Shown piece after piece: positions 15,152 through 28,452 of a stretch of DNA of 64,000 bases (position 1 is the stretch's first letter; each line of letters opens with the position of its first letter). Under the pieces are notes generated by a model. The model was not told where the DNA came from. It worked only from the letters and a program-made list of their open reading frames with translations, and searched no databases. Both the position numbers and the translations under genes were made by a program. The stretch is from Centrapalus pauciflorus (lineage: Eukaryota; Streptophyta; Magnoliopsida; Asterales; Asteraceae): contig JAANYP010008000.1 of the NCBI GenBank assembly GCA_020465985.1, forward strand, positions 1-64,000, in the 5' to 3' direction.

Positions 15152-15200
15152 TACAAAACTCCCTTTCCCTTCCCTACTGCAATCTCTTCAACACAACCAG

Positions 15201-16544
15201 GTATGGTTCTTTCTTGATTACTCCATCAGTTGTTGTGTATGTTTATTCATCTTTTGAGATCCCACCCCTTTTGTTGCTTGCGCAAGTATATACATGTTCA
15301 AATTTTTATATATATATTTTTTTTCACTTTTTGGATGATAAAGTTGTGGTTTTTTCTACAGATGATGTGTACTGCTTATCTAGTCTTCCTTTTTTTGATT
15401 TACTTTTACGATATTCGGGTCTTATGTGATTGTATATGGGGACACTTCAAGTTGGGATTTGAGATAGATCAGCGTAGCTGTATTAACCATAAGGGTTTTC
15501 ATCGTTTATCTGAATATTACAAGTCATGCTTTTGAATACATAGGGAACTAACTGATTGAGTTGAAATTTTTTGAAGAGAGAGATCTGTTTCAGGGCTCAT
15601 CATCAAATAACTTACTGAAAGGGTTAACCAATTATGAAAGATGAGTTGGTTGATAACAATCGAATAAATATCATCTCTAGCAAATCATTATTATACTTTA
15701 AAGGATGTAAAATAACCTAGTAGATGACAATAAAACATAGAAATTGACAAAAGTTTATAAGTATGATGGTTGGTTTCCCAATTTGTTGCTAATTGCAATG
15801 GTGTTTTGTCATTATTGAAAGTTAATAAGTACAAGGCAAGTACAGTGGTTAGTAATGCTATGTTTTGGGATAGGGAGTTTCTGTTCAAGGTATTTAAAAA
15901 TCTTTTCCTTATTGGTTGCTTTCAGTTATCATTGGATACACATGTGGATGTGCCAATTTTCATTTGTGTACAATGTGTTAATTAGGGCTTGTTTTGCATA
16001 GTAATGATTCAGCTTAAGAGCTACTAAACTATTTTTTTTTCTAATTTTATTTTGCCCTCTACTTTTTGATAAATGTTCTGTGATGCTAGAGCAGCATCAG
16101 TTAGACTATTATAGGGTAGAATATTGATGAACTGTACAGCCTACACAATGCTTAGGACCTTGATAGTTCATAGAACTGTTTGACTATCATCTAACTGCAT
16201 AAAACACCCCACCAATATTTTAGAATAGCAGGGATCTCGTAATCTTGTTGACCAAATTAAAATCGTCACCAATTGTATTATGACTGGTGACAATGGAGGA
16301 GTAAGTAACTCAAGTTGAAAATTAAGGAAATGTTATGGAATAAAGGGAGTATTAGTTTCTCTACGTCTGCAAGGGTGTTAGTGTTGCCTTTTTGGTAACG
16401 GGTAACTACATTTTCAGATAAAATATATAAAAAATATATGAGCGATTGTGGCTTTATGTTTAATTTGGGAAATATTTGCAAGGGTAAGGGATTCTTTGCA
16501 TTGTTTAGAATGTTTATTTTATCTTGTCTGTATGCACTATGCAG
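15201..16544 (+). other. Leader (5' UTR) intron of eIF4A
   Basis: Donor CCAG|GTATGG at 15200/15201 and acceptor ATGCAG|TC before the ATG at 16547. The 1344-bp intron is T-rich. Open frames at 15001-15535 and 15770-15985 overlap leader and intron and are not genes. Confidence 0.8.
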
Positions 16545-16546
16545 TC

Positions 16547-18179
16547 ATGGCAGGCATAGCACCAGAAGGATCTCAATTTGATGCTCGACAGTTTGACACC
16601 AAAATGAACGAATTGTATGCTCTCCATCTAATTCTTTTTCTCAGTGGCTACTTATTATTCAAGCGACTTTATTGCTGGTTATGGTTGCATGTCTTACTAT
16701 GTGCTGATAAATGATGCAGGCTTTCAGCCGATGGACAAGATTTCTTTACATCGTATGACGAGGTGTATGAAAGTTTCGATGCAATGGGTCTACAAGAGAA
16801 TCTTTTGAGGGGCATATACGCATATGGTAGGTCTGATTGTGCAACCTTGTTTTTGCTACATATTGTTACAATATCATTGCATGAAGCATTTGCTTGTTGT
16901 ACGGTCTTATGTTGACTCTGCCATAAATGGTTAAATGCGAAAGAGTCGGTGTGGTGAATTATCTTGACTGATGGGACTAAGCGGCTGACTACCATGGTAA
17001 ATTCTTTATTGGTTTTGATGTTTGAATCATGTCATTGCAGGTTTTGAGAAACCATCTGCAATTCAACAGAGGGGAATTGTTCCCTTCACCAAGGGTCTCG
17101 ATGTAATTCAACAAGCGCAATCTGGAACAGGAAAAACTGCCACCTTTTGCTCTGGTATTCTTCAACAACTTGATTATAACGTAGTCGAATGTCAGGCCTT
17201 GGTTCTAGCACCTACTCGCGAGCTTGCTCAGCAGATCGAGAAAGTCATGCGAGCTCTAGGCGACTATCTTGGAGTAAAGGTTCATGCTTGCGTGGGTGGA
17301 ACCAGTGTCCGCGAGGACCAGCGTATCCTCTCAGCCGGTGTCCATGTCGTTGTTGGTACTCCTGGGCGTGTGTTTGACATGTTGCGCAGGCAGTCGCTCC
17401 GTTCTGATTACATCAAAATGTTTGTGCTGGATGAGGCTGACGAAATGCTTTCGAGAGGTTTCAAGGATCAGGTACACATATTTATGTTATATTGTCAGTT
17501 TACTCGGGCGATGTTCTTACGAGCAAAGCATTATTTGTTCTAGATCTACGATATCTTCCAGTTGTTGCCGTCAAAGGTTCAGGTTGGAGTGTTCTCTGCA
17601 ACGATGCCGCCAGAGGCCCTTGAGATCACCAGGAAGTTCATGAACAAACCTGTGAGGATTCTTGTGAAACGTGATGAGCTCACCTTAGAAGGTATCAAGC
17701 AGTTTTACGTCAATGTTGAAAAAGAGGAATGGAAGCTCGAGACTCTTTGTGACCTTTACGAGACTCTGGCGATCACCCAGAGTGTTATCTTTGTGAACAC
17801 ACGAAGGAAGGTCGACTGGTTAACAGATAAGATGAGAAGTCGGGACCACACGGTCTCGGCCACGCACGGAGACATGGACCAGAACACAAGAGACATCATC
17901 ATGCGTGAATTCCGTTCTGGATCCTCTCGTGTTCTCATCACCACTGATCTGTTGGCACGTGGTATCGATGTCCAGCAAGTGTCACTTGTGATAAACTACG
18001 ACCTTCCTACACAGCCAGAAAACTACCTCCACCGTATCGGTCGTAGCGGTCGATTCGGAAGAAAGGGTGTGGCCATCAATTTCATGACACTGGAAGATGA
18101 AAAAATGCTTGCGGATATCCAGAAGTTCTACAATGTGGTGGTGGAGGAGCTGCCATCGAATGTTGCTGATCTGATCTGA
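16547..18179 (+). CDS. EIF4A: Eukaryotic initiation factor 4A (DEAD-box RNA helicase)
   Basis: Exons join(16547-16614, 16720-16826, 17041-17471, 17544-18179), all GT-AG, give 413 aa, the usual length of plant eIF4A. The protein starts MAGIAPEGSQFDARQFD. Seen motifs: Q motif (GFEKPSAIQQ, residues 59-68), Walker A GTGKT (87-91), DEAD (189-192), SAT (220-222), ARGID (340-344), HRIGRSGR (365-372). All helicase motifs are intact. eIF4A is the ATP-dependent RNA helicase of the cytosolic cap-binding eIF4F complex and unwinds mRNA leaders for ribosome loading. A non-coding leader exon of about 15060-15200 is spliced to 16545 through a 1.3-kb leader intron, a feature often linked to high, constitutive expression. 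The start codon lies two bases into the second exon. A decayed copy follows at 19.65 kb. Confidence 0.97.
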
Positions 18180-18340
18180 TTTCATCCCTCCGTTTTTTGA
18201 ATTTGATTGTTTTGTTTTATTTTAAGTTATTGAAAGATGTTGGAGTTGTTCTTTTGGTACTAGGATTTGCAACCATGTCTGTACCTTAAAGTTTTAATTT
18301 TCCGGAATTGTATGGATTAAAGATTTATTCCATCTTTCAG
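18180..18340 (+). terminator. eIF4A 3' UTR and polyadenylation region
   Basis: T-rich sequence after the TGA, with far-upstream-like TTGTTTTG/TGTACC words and an AATAAA-like ATTAAAG near 18317. Plant poly(A) signals are degenerate, so the exact cleavage site cannot be placed. Confidence 0.4.
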
Positions 18341-18639
18341 TATGCTTGCAATTTTGATCGAAAATCTGGGTTTAACTTTGATCAAATTGATATTATCTAT
18401 TCAGCTATTCAATCTGCTTAAGCGAACCTATGTCTAATAGATATTCTCAATCTTTTTGGAGCTTGATATGATGAATAGATCTTAAAAAATGATTAATCCA
18501 AATTTATTAAAACATTTACTTTTTAGTAATAAATAACAATTTTATCACTTTGTCATTTCATTATTCTACCACTTGCATCTCATTTTTATGTTATAATATA
18601 GTTTCTGAATTCTATGTTCCATTTATTAGATGAGTATAT

Positions 18640-19400
18640 ATATATATATATACACACACACATATTGATTTAATATAGTTAAATAATATATATGGTTTAT
18701 GCTATTTATACCTCCCTCTATGGATTAGGTTTGACATTTGTCAAGTTCTAATATAAATCATTATCATTATTTTTTTAATATGATAAAAATAAAGTCATGT
18801 TATAATGATATCTTTGTTTTTTATAATAACTTTTGATATATTATATTTTACTAATAGTCGAATATATCATTAGGATTATATTATTTTTATCTACAATCCA
18901 ATATAGAATTTATTATCGTCGAAACTATTTTTATTGGACAGATAGATATGCAACTGACTAAATATTTTATTATATATATAATATATAACTGTGTTATTTT
19001 TCTATTATAACATTTGATATATTATCATTTATAAAAATTAGAATATATCATTATGATTGCATTATTATCATATATACTATGGACAAACGTGGGCTTACTG
19101 TTATTCAACAATATACCTCGCAGCCAGACAGCTCAAGCTGACAAGTAATCAGACGACTTATTTTATTACTTTATATATAATATATAACATTTTTGTTTTT
19201 CTATAATAGATATATTATGTTTTATAACAATTCAAATATTTTATTATCATTACATTATTTTTATCTACATTTCGATATTTTAAATTATACTACATGTTAT
19301 GTATATTGGTAGAGGTATGAAAATTGAACGATCTGGAATTTAAATTACACTACGTATTATGTACATTGGTAGAGGTATGAAATTGTGTTTAAGGTCGGCT
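18640..19400 (+). repeat. Degenerate tandem-module repeat, related to 30.44-31.14 kb
   Basis: AT-rich, non-coding. Several modules of about 190-250 bp each contain TAATAACTTTTGATATAT, GAATATATCATTA and TTATTTTTATCTACA. The phrase GCAGCCAGACAGCTCAAGCTG (in part) recurs near 30727 in the same orientation. This is probably an old transposon present twice in the window; the class is unknown. Confidence 0.5.
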
Positions 19401-19653
19401 AAATGTGTAAGTTGTGAAATGCTATAATCCATATTTTATCACAAATAACTAGGAATAAGTTTACATTTCCTAGCATCTTGCCACACCATGACTTGTTATA
19501 TGTGATAGAAACATGCAAATATATTATGATTTTTATTACTCATAGTTTTATATGGTTGCAGTCAATATGATTCGAAATGATTGATTTGTAACTTTTGATT
19601 CTGCACAATACATACTTGGTCTAATTGAAACTAATGCTTAATCTTTTATGCAG

Positions 19654-21597
19654 ACTTTGATCTGACGGGCAAGATTTTTTTTCTCACTTCTTACGATGAG
19701 GTTTACGGTAGTTTTGATGGTATGGGCTTACAGGAAACCTATTGAGGGGTATTTATGCATATGGCATGTCAAATCAACAACTACCAAATGGTTTTTATAT
19801 TGGTTTTGTGCCATCAAATGACTTCTGCTCTGACTTCATTTCAAGTGCCAGTGTGCCATTTTTTTGGTTGTTTGAACTAGAAAGGTGAAGCAGTTCTAAA
19901 AGTATGGTGAATTGGTGATTACAAGGAACAATAGGCTTATATGAAGGGTGGTGTTTAGATGTGTGTTTTGAAAGCGATTATGTGATATATGAATAATCAG
20001 AATAAGATAAATCAGCTATATTATTAAAACTCGTTGAATGTGATAGTGGTGTGGCGATGTAAGGTCGTAAGGAAATAACAGATACAATAATGTGTAATAA
20101 AGTACATCAATAATTTCAATCCACCCTTTGATAAGCTTTTATCAAACTGATTATTTGACCTCTATGTTATCAGATAATTTATAACCGCAAGTTTGTACCT
20201 GAATTACTAGTAAATGATTAGTTAGTGCTTCTTGATCATTGAAGTCACAATAATCACTTTCAATACATCGAAACACTCTCTTGAATATGATGAAAGAATA
20301 TACGATTTTATGATTCCATACAGATGAAAATATATTATTTGATGTGTTCAGACACCGAACAATTCTACCTCTAAACATGTTTAAATTACATCCTAGGCTT
20401 CCTAGCTTTGATGTATGAAACATGAACATAGAAGTATACTTTGGCATTGAATATCAGGCCAGGTTCTTGCGGCTATGGCACATGGCCCAAATTTTTGTAG
20501 AGCCTCAAAGTGTTAATATGTTTATATATATAAGTTGGCCTAACCCAAAATCTATAGTAACCTTTATAATATTAGTGAACTTTATAAATATATATAAATG
20601 ACCTTTTTTATGATTATTGCTCAGGGTCTCCAAAATCTATGTGACGGCCCTGTTGAATATTTTGTAGGATTTGAAAAACCATCTGCAGTTCAGCAAAGAG
20701 GGATTGTTCCATTCAACAAACTCAGTCTGGAACTGGAAATACAGCGACATTTTGCTCTGGTATCCTCCAACAGCTCAATTACAATACAGTGGAATGCCAG
20801 GCCTTGGTTTTGGCGTACAGATCGAGGAAGTCATGCGAGCACTTGGGGACTTTCTACTTCTTTAACGTTTCTTGGAAATTTGTATATCGAATTAATCCCA
20901 TGTACACTATGGGGGTGGTTGGATGTGTGTTTTGAAAGTGTTTGATCAGATAATTAGATTATGATAATTATAGACTGTTGCTTCTGATATATTCCAGCTC
21001 CTCCCTGCAAAGATTCAAGTAGGGGTATAGGTATTTTCAGCAACAATGCATCATGAAGCACTTGAAGTCCACTCGGATATTTATGACCCGCGGTCTGTGA
21101 GGATTCTCAAGCGTGACTAGCTCACTCTAGAAGGTATAGGTAAATCGTTCCACGTGAATGTACTCGAGACACTTTGTGATCTCTATGAAACTCTAGCTAT
21201 CACTCAAAGCCTCATATTCATCAACACACATCGCAAGGTCGACTGGTTGACTGACAAGATGCATAGCAAAGACCAGTCTCAGAATCTCATGGAGACATGG
21301 ATCAAACACTAGACACATCATCATAAGTGAAATCCATTCTGGATCTTCTCGAGTTCTCATCACGACTGATCTCTTGGCTCGTGGCATTGACGTCCAGCAA
21401 GTTATGCTGGTTATAAATTATGACCTTCCTACCCAACCTGAGAACTACCTGCACCGTATTGGGCGTAGGGGACAGTTTGGGCGGAAAGGTGTTGCGATAA
21501 ATTTTGCAACAAGGGATGATGAGAGGATGCTTTTCAATATCCAGAAGTTTTACAGTGTGATTGTTGAATAGCTGCCATCAGATGTTCTCTAGGCTAG
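19654..21597 (+). pseudogene. Decayed tandem eIF4A copy lacking the DEAD box
   Basis: Exon-sized blocks align in order to the intact gene upstream: about 19654-19760 (exon 2), 20669-20860 (first half of exon 3) and about 20998-21597 (exon 4). Intron positions are retained, so this is a DNA duplicate and not a retrocopy. Damage: no first coding exon, a frameshift in the exon 2 block, a deletion of about 20 bp over KGLDVIQQ that shifts frame before the P-loop, loss of everything from motif Ib through the DEAD box, several stops in the C-terminal block (for example TAG for Glu near the end), and loss of the SATHG-region frame. Part of the C-terminal domain (MARGIDVQQVMLVINYDLP...HRIGRRG) remains readable for about 65 codons. 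No functional helicase can be made. Confidence 0.93.
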
Positions 21598-21599
21598 AT

Positions 21600-22180
21600 T
21601 TGTTTTGCTGTTGTCATTTTTTATTTTTAGTCAGCAGGGTAAGGTTTAGCTTTGTGCTCTTTAGCAGAACCGATCATTATGAAGACTGCATGATTTTTTC
21701 TCCTTTCTTACCCTTATAACAATATGTACCATTAAAAAAAAAATTACAAATAAACCGGAAGCGGTGAAGAAATGAGAAGATAAGCTCCCACACGTTCACC
21801 CCAAATACACGTATGATAGTAATTCTTTGTTAAGCTACATGTCAAATTTACCAAATAAAAAGTTTTGTAGGACATTTTTATAACGTCTAACATTGTACAC
21901 TAGTAATTATACCTAAATTTATCTTTTTCGTGCCTGCTTATTTCTTTGTTGTTATTGTAAATTTGTTGTCTCCCAAACTCATAATCCTCAAAAGCACCAT
22001 TGTAATTTGTAAACACAATAAGCAAAAACAAACACCCATTAAGCAGTTGCAGAAAATCCTCATAATAATAATAAGAAAAACATAATCAAAGCTTCTAATC
22101 AGATTTTTGCTATTATGTCTTCAGAAACTTAAGCCTAAGCATAATTAATACTTACAGAAGGGAAAAACTATATATCCGTC
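21600..22180. other. Intergenic, convergent 3' ends
   Basis: Lies between the plus-strand eIF4A pseudogene and the 3' UTR of the minus-strand kinase gene. AT-rich; no gene, repeat or RNA recognised. Confidence 0.6.
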
Positions 22181-22418
22181 ATGGGACTCATGTCACGCTT
22201 TTTTACTATGAAGAAAAATTAAAAAAATCAATAAGAGATGTATAATATAGAAAAGTCATAAACACTAGAGATTTACAGTTCAGTAAGATTTTGATCACCA
22301 ACGACCACAATTGGTAGGTATCAAGAGAAAGAGACAATTCCCCCTTAAAGACAGACAGATGCTCATCTTCATGAACCATGAGGATTGTGTGGGTGTACAA
22401 ATTTACAAGTCTTGGTAG

Positions 22419-25400
22419 TTAACGAACCCTTTCATCATCGTCAAAATGTAGACTCTCCATTCCCTTGAGAGTGGTTTCATACTTCTTTGTTCCAGATACA
22501 TTCTTGCCAGCTGAAGCATTTCTTTGATCTGACGATCCGGCTTGCGGTGAGCTCCTCTGCCTTGTCTCCGACAGGCGTGAACGATCACTGGGGTCCACAT
22601 CGTTACTTCGCCTCATTGACCCACTGGCTCGCCCAGCAAACGCAGAGCTTGACATCTACGCATCACAGTCATCATTTGCAAAATTACATTTGCATAAAGA
22701 GAAACAATGAAAAAAAGATCTATGCCGTTAATATTGTAAACAAAACTTCAGTGCTCAGATCATAACAACACCCTATAATCCTATCACATTTATATATGTT
22801 TCCAAAAGTAATAGCCAAAAATCCAAATAGTCAAGACCATTCAAACGTAGGTGAACTTGTTTAAGTGGCTGGTACTTTAGATAGATTTGAGGGTATTTCG
22901 CAATGACAAAGGATGCATTAATAAGCAATTTCATCTAGCTTGCTTAAGAAAATAATTTATTGATCCTCGGTGGCTTGTGGTGAAAGAATGGATCATAAAC
23001 TTTGTATATGGACATTACAGAAACAAGGTTTTCTAGATTTGGAAAACTCAGGTCCAGGGATAAGGAAAGTGAGTGGATTTGCTATTACATCTCTTTCTAC
23101 AGGACAAGGTTTGATTCAAGAGTCATGCATACATACAGAAGATAAAATGAACCTAAAAGATTAGGGGTTTATATATGCATGCATTATAGACCCAGTTCAA
23201 AGAACTCACCATGGCATCTGTGCTGATTGTTGCATCATTAGTAACTGGACTCTTCTCCTTAGGTAGATTCCCAGAGTTGGTGACTTGTGTGGTATTTCTT
23301 CGACGAGAAGGATCTATGGAAGATAAACCTGTCTGTTTCCCACTTTCCTCACCTACAACAGATTAATAATTAAAGATATGCTGGTGTATGTAGGAGAGAG
23401 AGTCTCCAAGTGAAATGGAGGCCCAGCCCAGATGGCCACTGTAATATAATTACAAATTACAAGAAAAACCCTCAAATGACCACTTTCAAATTATTTTTTA
23501 AGTCATTCAAGTCAATGTGCCAAAGCAATGCACCAACTGAAGTAGTTCTAAAAACACAGATTTTGCCCTTATCAGACCACTAGAAGGGAATATCTATAAT
23601 CTATTGCAAGTATTATCATAAAAAAAAAAAAACAAAAACAAATCCCATAAGTTAACTTATAACCAATGAAAAATTTTACCTGTCTGCCGGTCACCATTTG
23701 GAATAACAGGGGGCGTACCGGAGCTTGGTCCAGCACCCATACCCTAAGAGAGAGAACATTTAGGTTTTACTCATAATTTGACACCAAGTGGATTGAAGTG
23801 AAAAACATGTGTGATACTTACAAGACCACGGGTAGGAGGAGCAGCAATCTGTGATTGCTGATACTTCAATATCGTCCAATCAAAAACGTAATCGAACTGA
23901 AACCCTATAACAAGAAGAAACCACAAAGAATGATACACTACCATCTATAAAATTAAGGGTGTGCAATAGTCACTGTTAACAGTTCGGTCTTGGTTCTTTT
24001 CCAAAATTTATGATGAAATATACAAAGCTGAACCGAACCGTTTGGTACAGTTCCCATACAGTTTGTCTGTCTTGTGGTACAATCCCTAGCCCTGCACGGC
24101 TCTATATATAATAATACTTCGAGCTATTATTGGCTAGAGGGCACACAAACCTTCGCGGATGAAGAGGTCACGGAATATTCTCTTCAGATAAGCATAATCA
24201 GGTTTGTCTTCAAATCTTAGTGAGCGACAGTAATGGAAGTATGATGCGAATTCTGTTGGATAACCACGGCATAAGGACTGCAGGAAGTGAAAAAAATTTT
24301 ACTACCCATTTTTTATAGAGCTACATGTTAAAGGGCATATTACAATCAGTTTTCTAGGGTGCAAATACCTCAATTGATGTAGAAACCTTCTTCTCACTAA
24401 TTTTCTCATATTTCTGTTTCTTATTTCCTGCTTTTAGCCCTTGCCAAGGAAGGCTGGTCATATAACATGAACATCAGTTGAATAATGAAGACACTAGAGA
24501 TCCAAGAATGGGAAAGAAAAGAAAATGTACCTTCCTCTTAAGAAGTACATGAGAACATATCCAAGAGATTCTAAATCATCCCTTCTGCTTTGTTCTAGAT
24601 GATTCAGCAAAAACATACATAGGTTCATATTCACAAGACTGCATCTTCCAGTATATAAGTGAAAATTTCATGCATAAGTGGCAACACATACCAATCCCAA
24701 GATGAGTGTTCATGCTTGCATATCTAGCCGTCCCAGTCAAATTTTTGTTCTCTCTGAAGACAAGAAGGCAGCAAGTGTACAGAACTATATATTACATGTA
24801 GAACTGAATTGTATAACACGGCACAAATTCTAGCAAACGTAAACCAATATGGTGCACAAAACTCAAGCCGTTCAAGCTTTTCATGCATATAAAAAGTTAT
24901 TTGCAGGCCCCTACTAGGAAGGCAAGAACTGAAGAAGAAAAAAATTCCAACTGCAATGGTGTGAATACGCTTTAATTTCCGCAGCCAGCATAAAAGAGGA
25001 AAACATGTTTTAATATCACTTACATATATAAATGTAAACCATAAATGAGTGTTTAATAATCACACCTGTATGGAATGTGCTGGTGAGTTGTAGTATCCCT
25101 GTATTTTTTGACCAGACCAAAGTCAATGATGTAGACCTACACGAGGATATAATAATAAATCGCAAGGTTATCCTAGCAAAAGATTCAAATTAAAAAGAAA
25201 AAATGGATGGCCAAAATATGCGACCTGATTTGCACGTCGCCCCAAGCCCATGAGAAAATTGTCTGGCTTGATATCACGATGTAGAAATGATTTAGAATGA
25301 ACAAATTCAATACGATTGATCTGCAAGGGAGTATCATGCAACAGTCATCATGGATGTTAAAAAGCTAAAACAATTATTTAAAAAGGTTGGTAACCGACTA

Positions 25401-28289
25401 ACCATTTGATCTGCAAGCATGAGAACTGTTTTTAGAGAAAGTTTCCTGCTGCAGAAATTGAATAAATCCTCAAGACTTGGTCCCAGCAAATCCATCACAA
25501 GAACATTGTAGTCTCCCTCAACGCCAAACCATCTCACATTTGGAATACCCGCTGCATTAGTGAGTTTATGGAGATCAATAAAACACTTCGACGATAGAGA
25601 AAACATGTGTGTGTGTGTGTGTATAAACAGATCCTTACTTCCCCCTTGTAGAATTCTGTATAACTTGGACTCGTACAACAGCTGAGGATGTTTTGTCTTG
25701 ACATTTTCCTGAGAACCAATACAGAAAAACTTCATTATTAGGGAAACGGATTTCATATTTCCTTAAAAGAGATGTATGCAGATCCCATCTAAGAAGTACT
25801 GCATAGAGCATGAAAGCCTTACGTTGAAATGGAGAAACTTTATCGTCTTTAAAATTGAAAACTAATTTCAGAACTGAAAAATCAGGGTAGACTCACAACC
25901 ATAAAGAGAGCTCTACCTTGTCTACTTCTATTGGTGACGTAGAACCTCTGATGAATATATTTAGAAGGAACACAATATAATGCTCCAACAATTGCATGAG
26001 AAAAAACAATTTTCTTATTTCTTAGTAGCTCAAAAGTATTATAAAATGAGGTCCAATCTCTCATGTTATCCCCTATTAGGTTGCAAGAATGTATATTCAT
26101 TTTCACCTGTTAATCTGGTTCTAGCTTGCATGGTAAAACTGGTTACTTCTACACACGTATCAGAAGGTTCGTAATCTTGGTATCTTAATATACTAGTTGT
26201 TCCCTGACCTCAAATACTTCTGTTAAATGTAACTATCATACCAATTTAACATTTCTTGCACATTTTGTTATCCATTGCATTAACCAAATTTGCTGTTTTG
26301 AAGTTAACTTTCGCCAAAAAAAATTCTTTGTATATCTTACTAAGGTAGAATCTCCTTGATACAAAAGAACGAGATTTTAATTAAGACAAATCACAAGAAC
26401 ATCATGTACAAGGAAACTTCAAATTGTCCAATATTCGAGTAGATTTCATTGCACCGCATTAATATGTCTGCTATACCAGAAGAATACATTAACCCATGAT
26501 AACCAAATAGCCAAAAGTATAATTTGGTTAAGAATTAACCATAACATATCAGCTAACATAACTCCCAAACATTAAGAACAAAATGAAAGTTACTGATGAA
26601 TGACAAGTACCACATACTAGTTACAGCAAGTGGTGCAAGTATAAGATAGCACTAATGACTTGCAAAAGTTTCACAAACGCAAGGAACACAAAATAATATC
26701 GACATGAATCACATGCAAAATAAAATCATATAACCAATACTAGCTAGTCGATGCAAAAAAACTACGATGCATGTGCAATGTATTTATGTATGTATGTGTA
26801 CAGTTGCAAAAAAAGGATTTATGCCAATGGAAAAATGATAAACCATATACTAAATGGTGTATTTGTCATTTCTCAAGATTTCATATGTAATCTAAGGGAT
26901 CATAAATGTTGTAATTAAGAAGTGCCAAGTGAAATTAGTATGAGATTATAACTAGACACAATTTACTAACATATTTATTCTTATCACACTTGATGGTCAA
27001 CCACATAATCTAACATTGTATGCAAGTGCATTTCCTAGGGTTGACCATATTATAATGGGAATCTCTTACAATAAAAATGGATGCATGTTCAAAAAGAAGG
27101 GGCAATGTACATTCGACATTGATGTCTTCTTATAAAGTTTAAGGACTTCCATTAAAAATTATCCTTCGAAAGAATAAAAGGAGCAACAAAAGTTTTTTAA
27201 AGTTATACCAAAAGTTCAAAGCACTTTATGTCGGTTAAATGCTTTCAATTGAATGAAGAAGTATTGCATACATGACCTAAAGACGATATATTCATTCACC
27301 GTCAATGCTAGTTAGACTATGAAAGAGAGAAATCTATTGACGAGTCCTCCATATATACCAAAAGTGTTGTTGTGTCTCTATTGTTTCCTCTTCCCTCTTT
27401 TATCTCTTCATCAATGTACTCGTTCAACAAGGTGATAGTTGAGACCAAAACGAGTGGCACATGTCATCACCACGCATCATACCCCACATTGTATCACATC
27501 ATGCTCAATAATTATCAATTTTGATACTGCAAGAAGGCAAGGGGGCCAGCCTTAAGCTCCTTCGTGCTTTTTGTGACTAAGTTATATAATTACTTCATAA
27601 ATAATTAGCGACACCCTCTTTTGCAAAATTAGATAATTTGTCACTTTTAGTATCTAGAAAGACACATTTCCACATCATGAGTATAAATGGCATGGAGATT
27701 CCTAGCTTGCCATACTTTATAACAAACATTTCTAGGTTCGAGCAGCGCTGAATTCTTCCTAGATTATTGAATGACATTTCAAAACACAAGATATAGTCTG
27801 TTGATAAATTCAATCAAACAACTTTTACACTGTACCATATACATGATGCTTAAAAAAATGGTATTACTGTTAGTCATCCCAATTTCTGATCAAACAATCA
27901 ACTCATTCATTTCAATAACCCTAGAAATCACAACATTCTAAATTGAACTTCTACAAGCTATAATAACCTTCGTCCACAGAAAACATATATTTATAACAAG
28001 GATAAGAATACTGACAAGCTTAATTGCAACTTCTTCATTCGTCTGAACATTAGTACCTGGAAAACAAAACAAATCAAAAATCGAACTAAACAAATTGAAT
28101 GAAGCAAAAGACATGAATTAAACATAAAAAAACAATGACACCATACATTTTGGGAATTTACGCAAATTAAAACATTAAAAAAAACAAAATTGAGAAAGTG
28201 ACGACGAACATACCTAAATAGATCTCTCCGAAGGATCCACTGCCAATCTTTCGTCCTAGACGAAATTTATTACCAACACGAGGCTCCAT
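22419..28289 (-). CDS. CKL: Casein kinase 1-like Ser/Thr protein kinase
   Basis: Fourteen coding exons on the minus strand: 28289-28214, 28056-28016, 25708-25639, 25551-25403, 25320-25225, 25136-25066, 24753-24692, 24594-24531, 24453-24369, 24277-24151, 23904-23822, 23743-23680, 23352-23210, 22655-22419. All are GT-AG, all phases close, giving 455 aa. Seen: glycine loop GSGSFGEIYLG (residues 16-26), catalytic Lys38 in VAIKL, HRDIKPDN with Asp128, DFG at 149-151, and CK1-typical PYRENKNLTGTARYASMNTH. The C-terminal tail (about 300-455) is Ser/Thr/Arg-rich and low complexity, as in plant CKL proteins. CK1 kinases phosphorylate acidic or primed serines; plant members act in nucleus, cytoplasm and at plasmodesmata or microtubules. 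Oddities: Val153 where CK1 usually has Ala after DFGL, and a 2.3-kb second coding intron. Confidence 0.95.
25709..28015 (-). other. Large second intron of the CK1-like gene
   Basis: A 2307-bp intron, far longer than the other introns in the gene. It is AT-rich with only short chance frames. I saw no clear terminal repeats or target duplication, so I cannot say it grew by a recent insertion. Confidence 0.75.
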
Positions 28290-28446
28290 CAAGATCTAGG
28301 GTTTTGGAGATTAAAAATTGGATTAGGAGGTATTCGTTCGTATTAGGAGTGAATTAGGTTGAAGAAAGGGAAGAAGAAGGTGAGGGAGGAGAGAGAAAGA
28401 GTAGCAAATGCATAAGGCATCGCTTTCTCTCTCTAAAAGTTAAATG

Positions 28447-28452
28447 TATATA
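28447..28452 (-). promoter_or_regulatory. Probable TATA box of the CK1-like gene
   Basis: On the minus strand CAATATATACATTTA lies about 160 bp upstream of the ATG at 28289, followed by a GA/CT-rich leader (28380-28440). This suggests a transcription start near 28415. Inferred from position and sequence only. Confidence 0.45.

Noticed and set aside
15001..15535. Open frames of 142 and 101 codons upstream of eIF4A
   Set aside because: They overlap the leader exon and leader intron and show no conserved domain.
25709..28015. An additional gene or transposon inside the large CK1 intron
   Set aside because: No domain, terminal repeat or target duplication could be defined; open frames of 64-74 codons look like chance.
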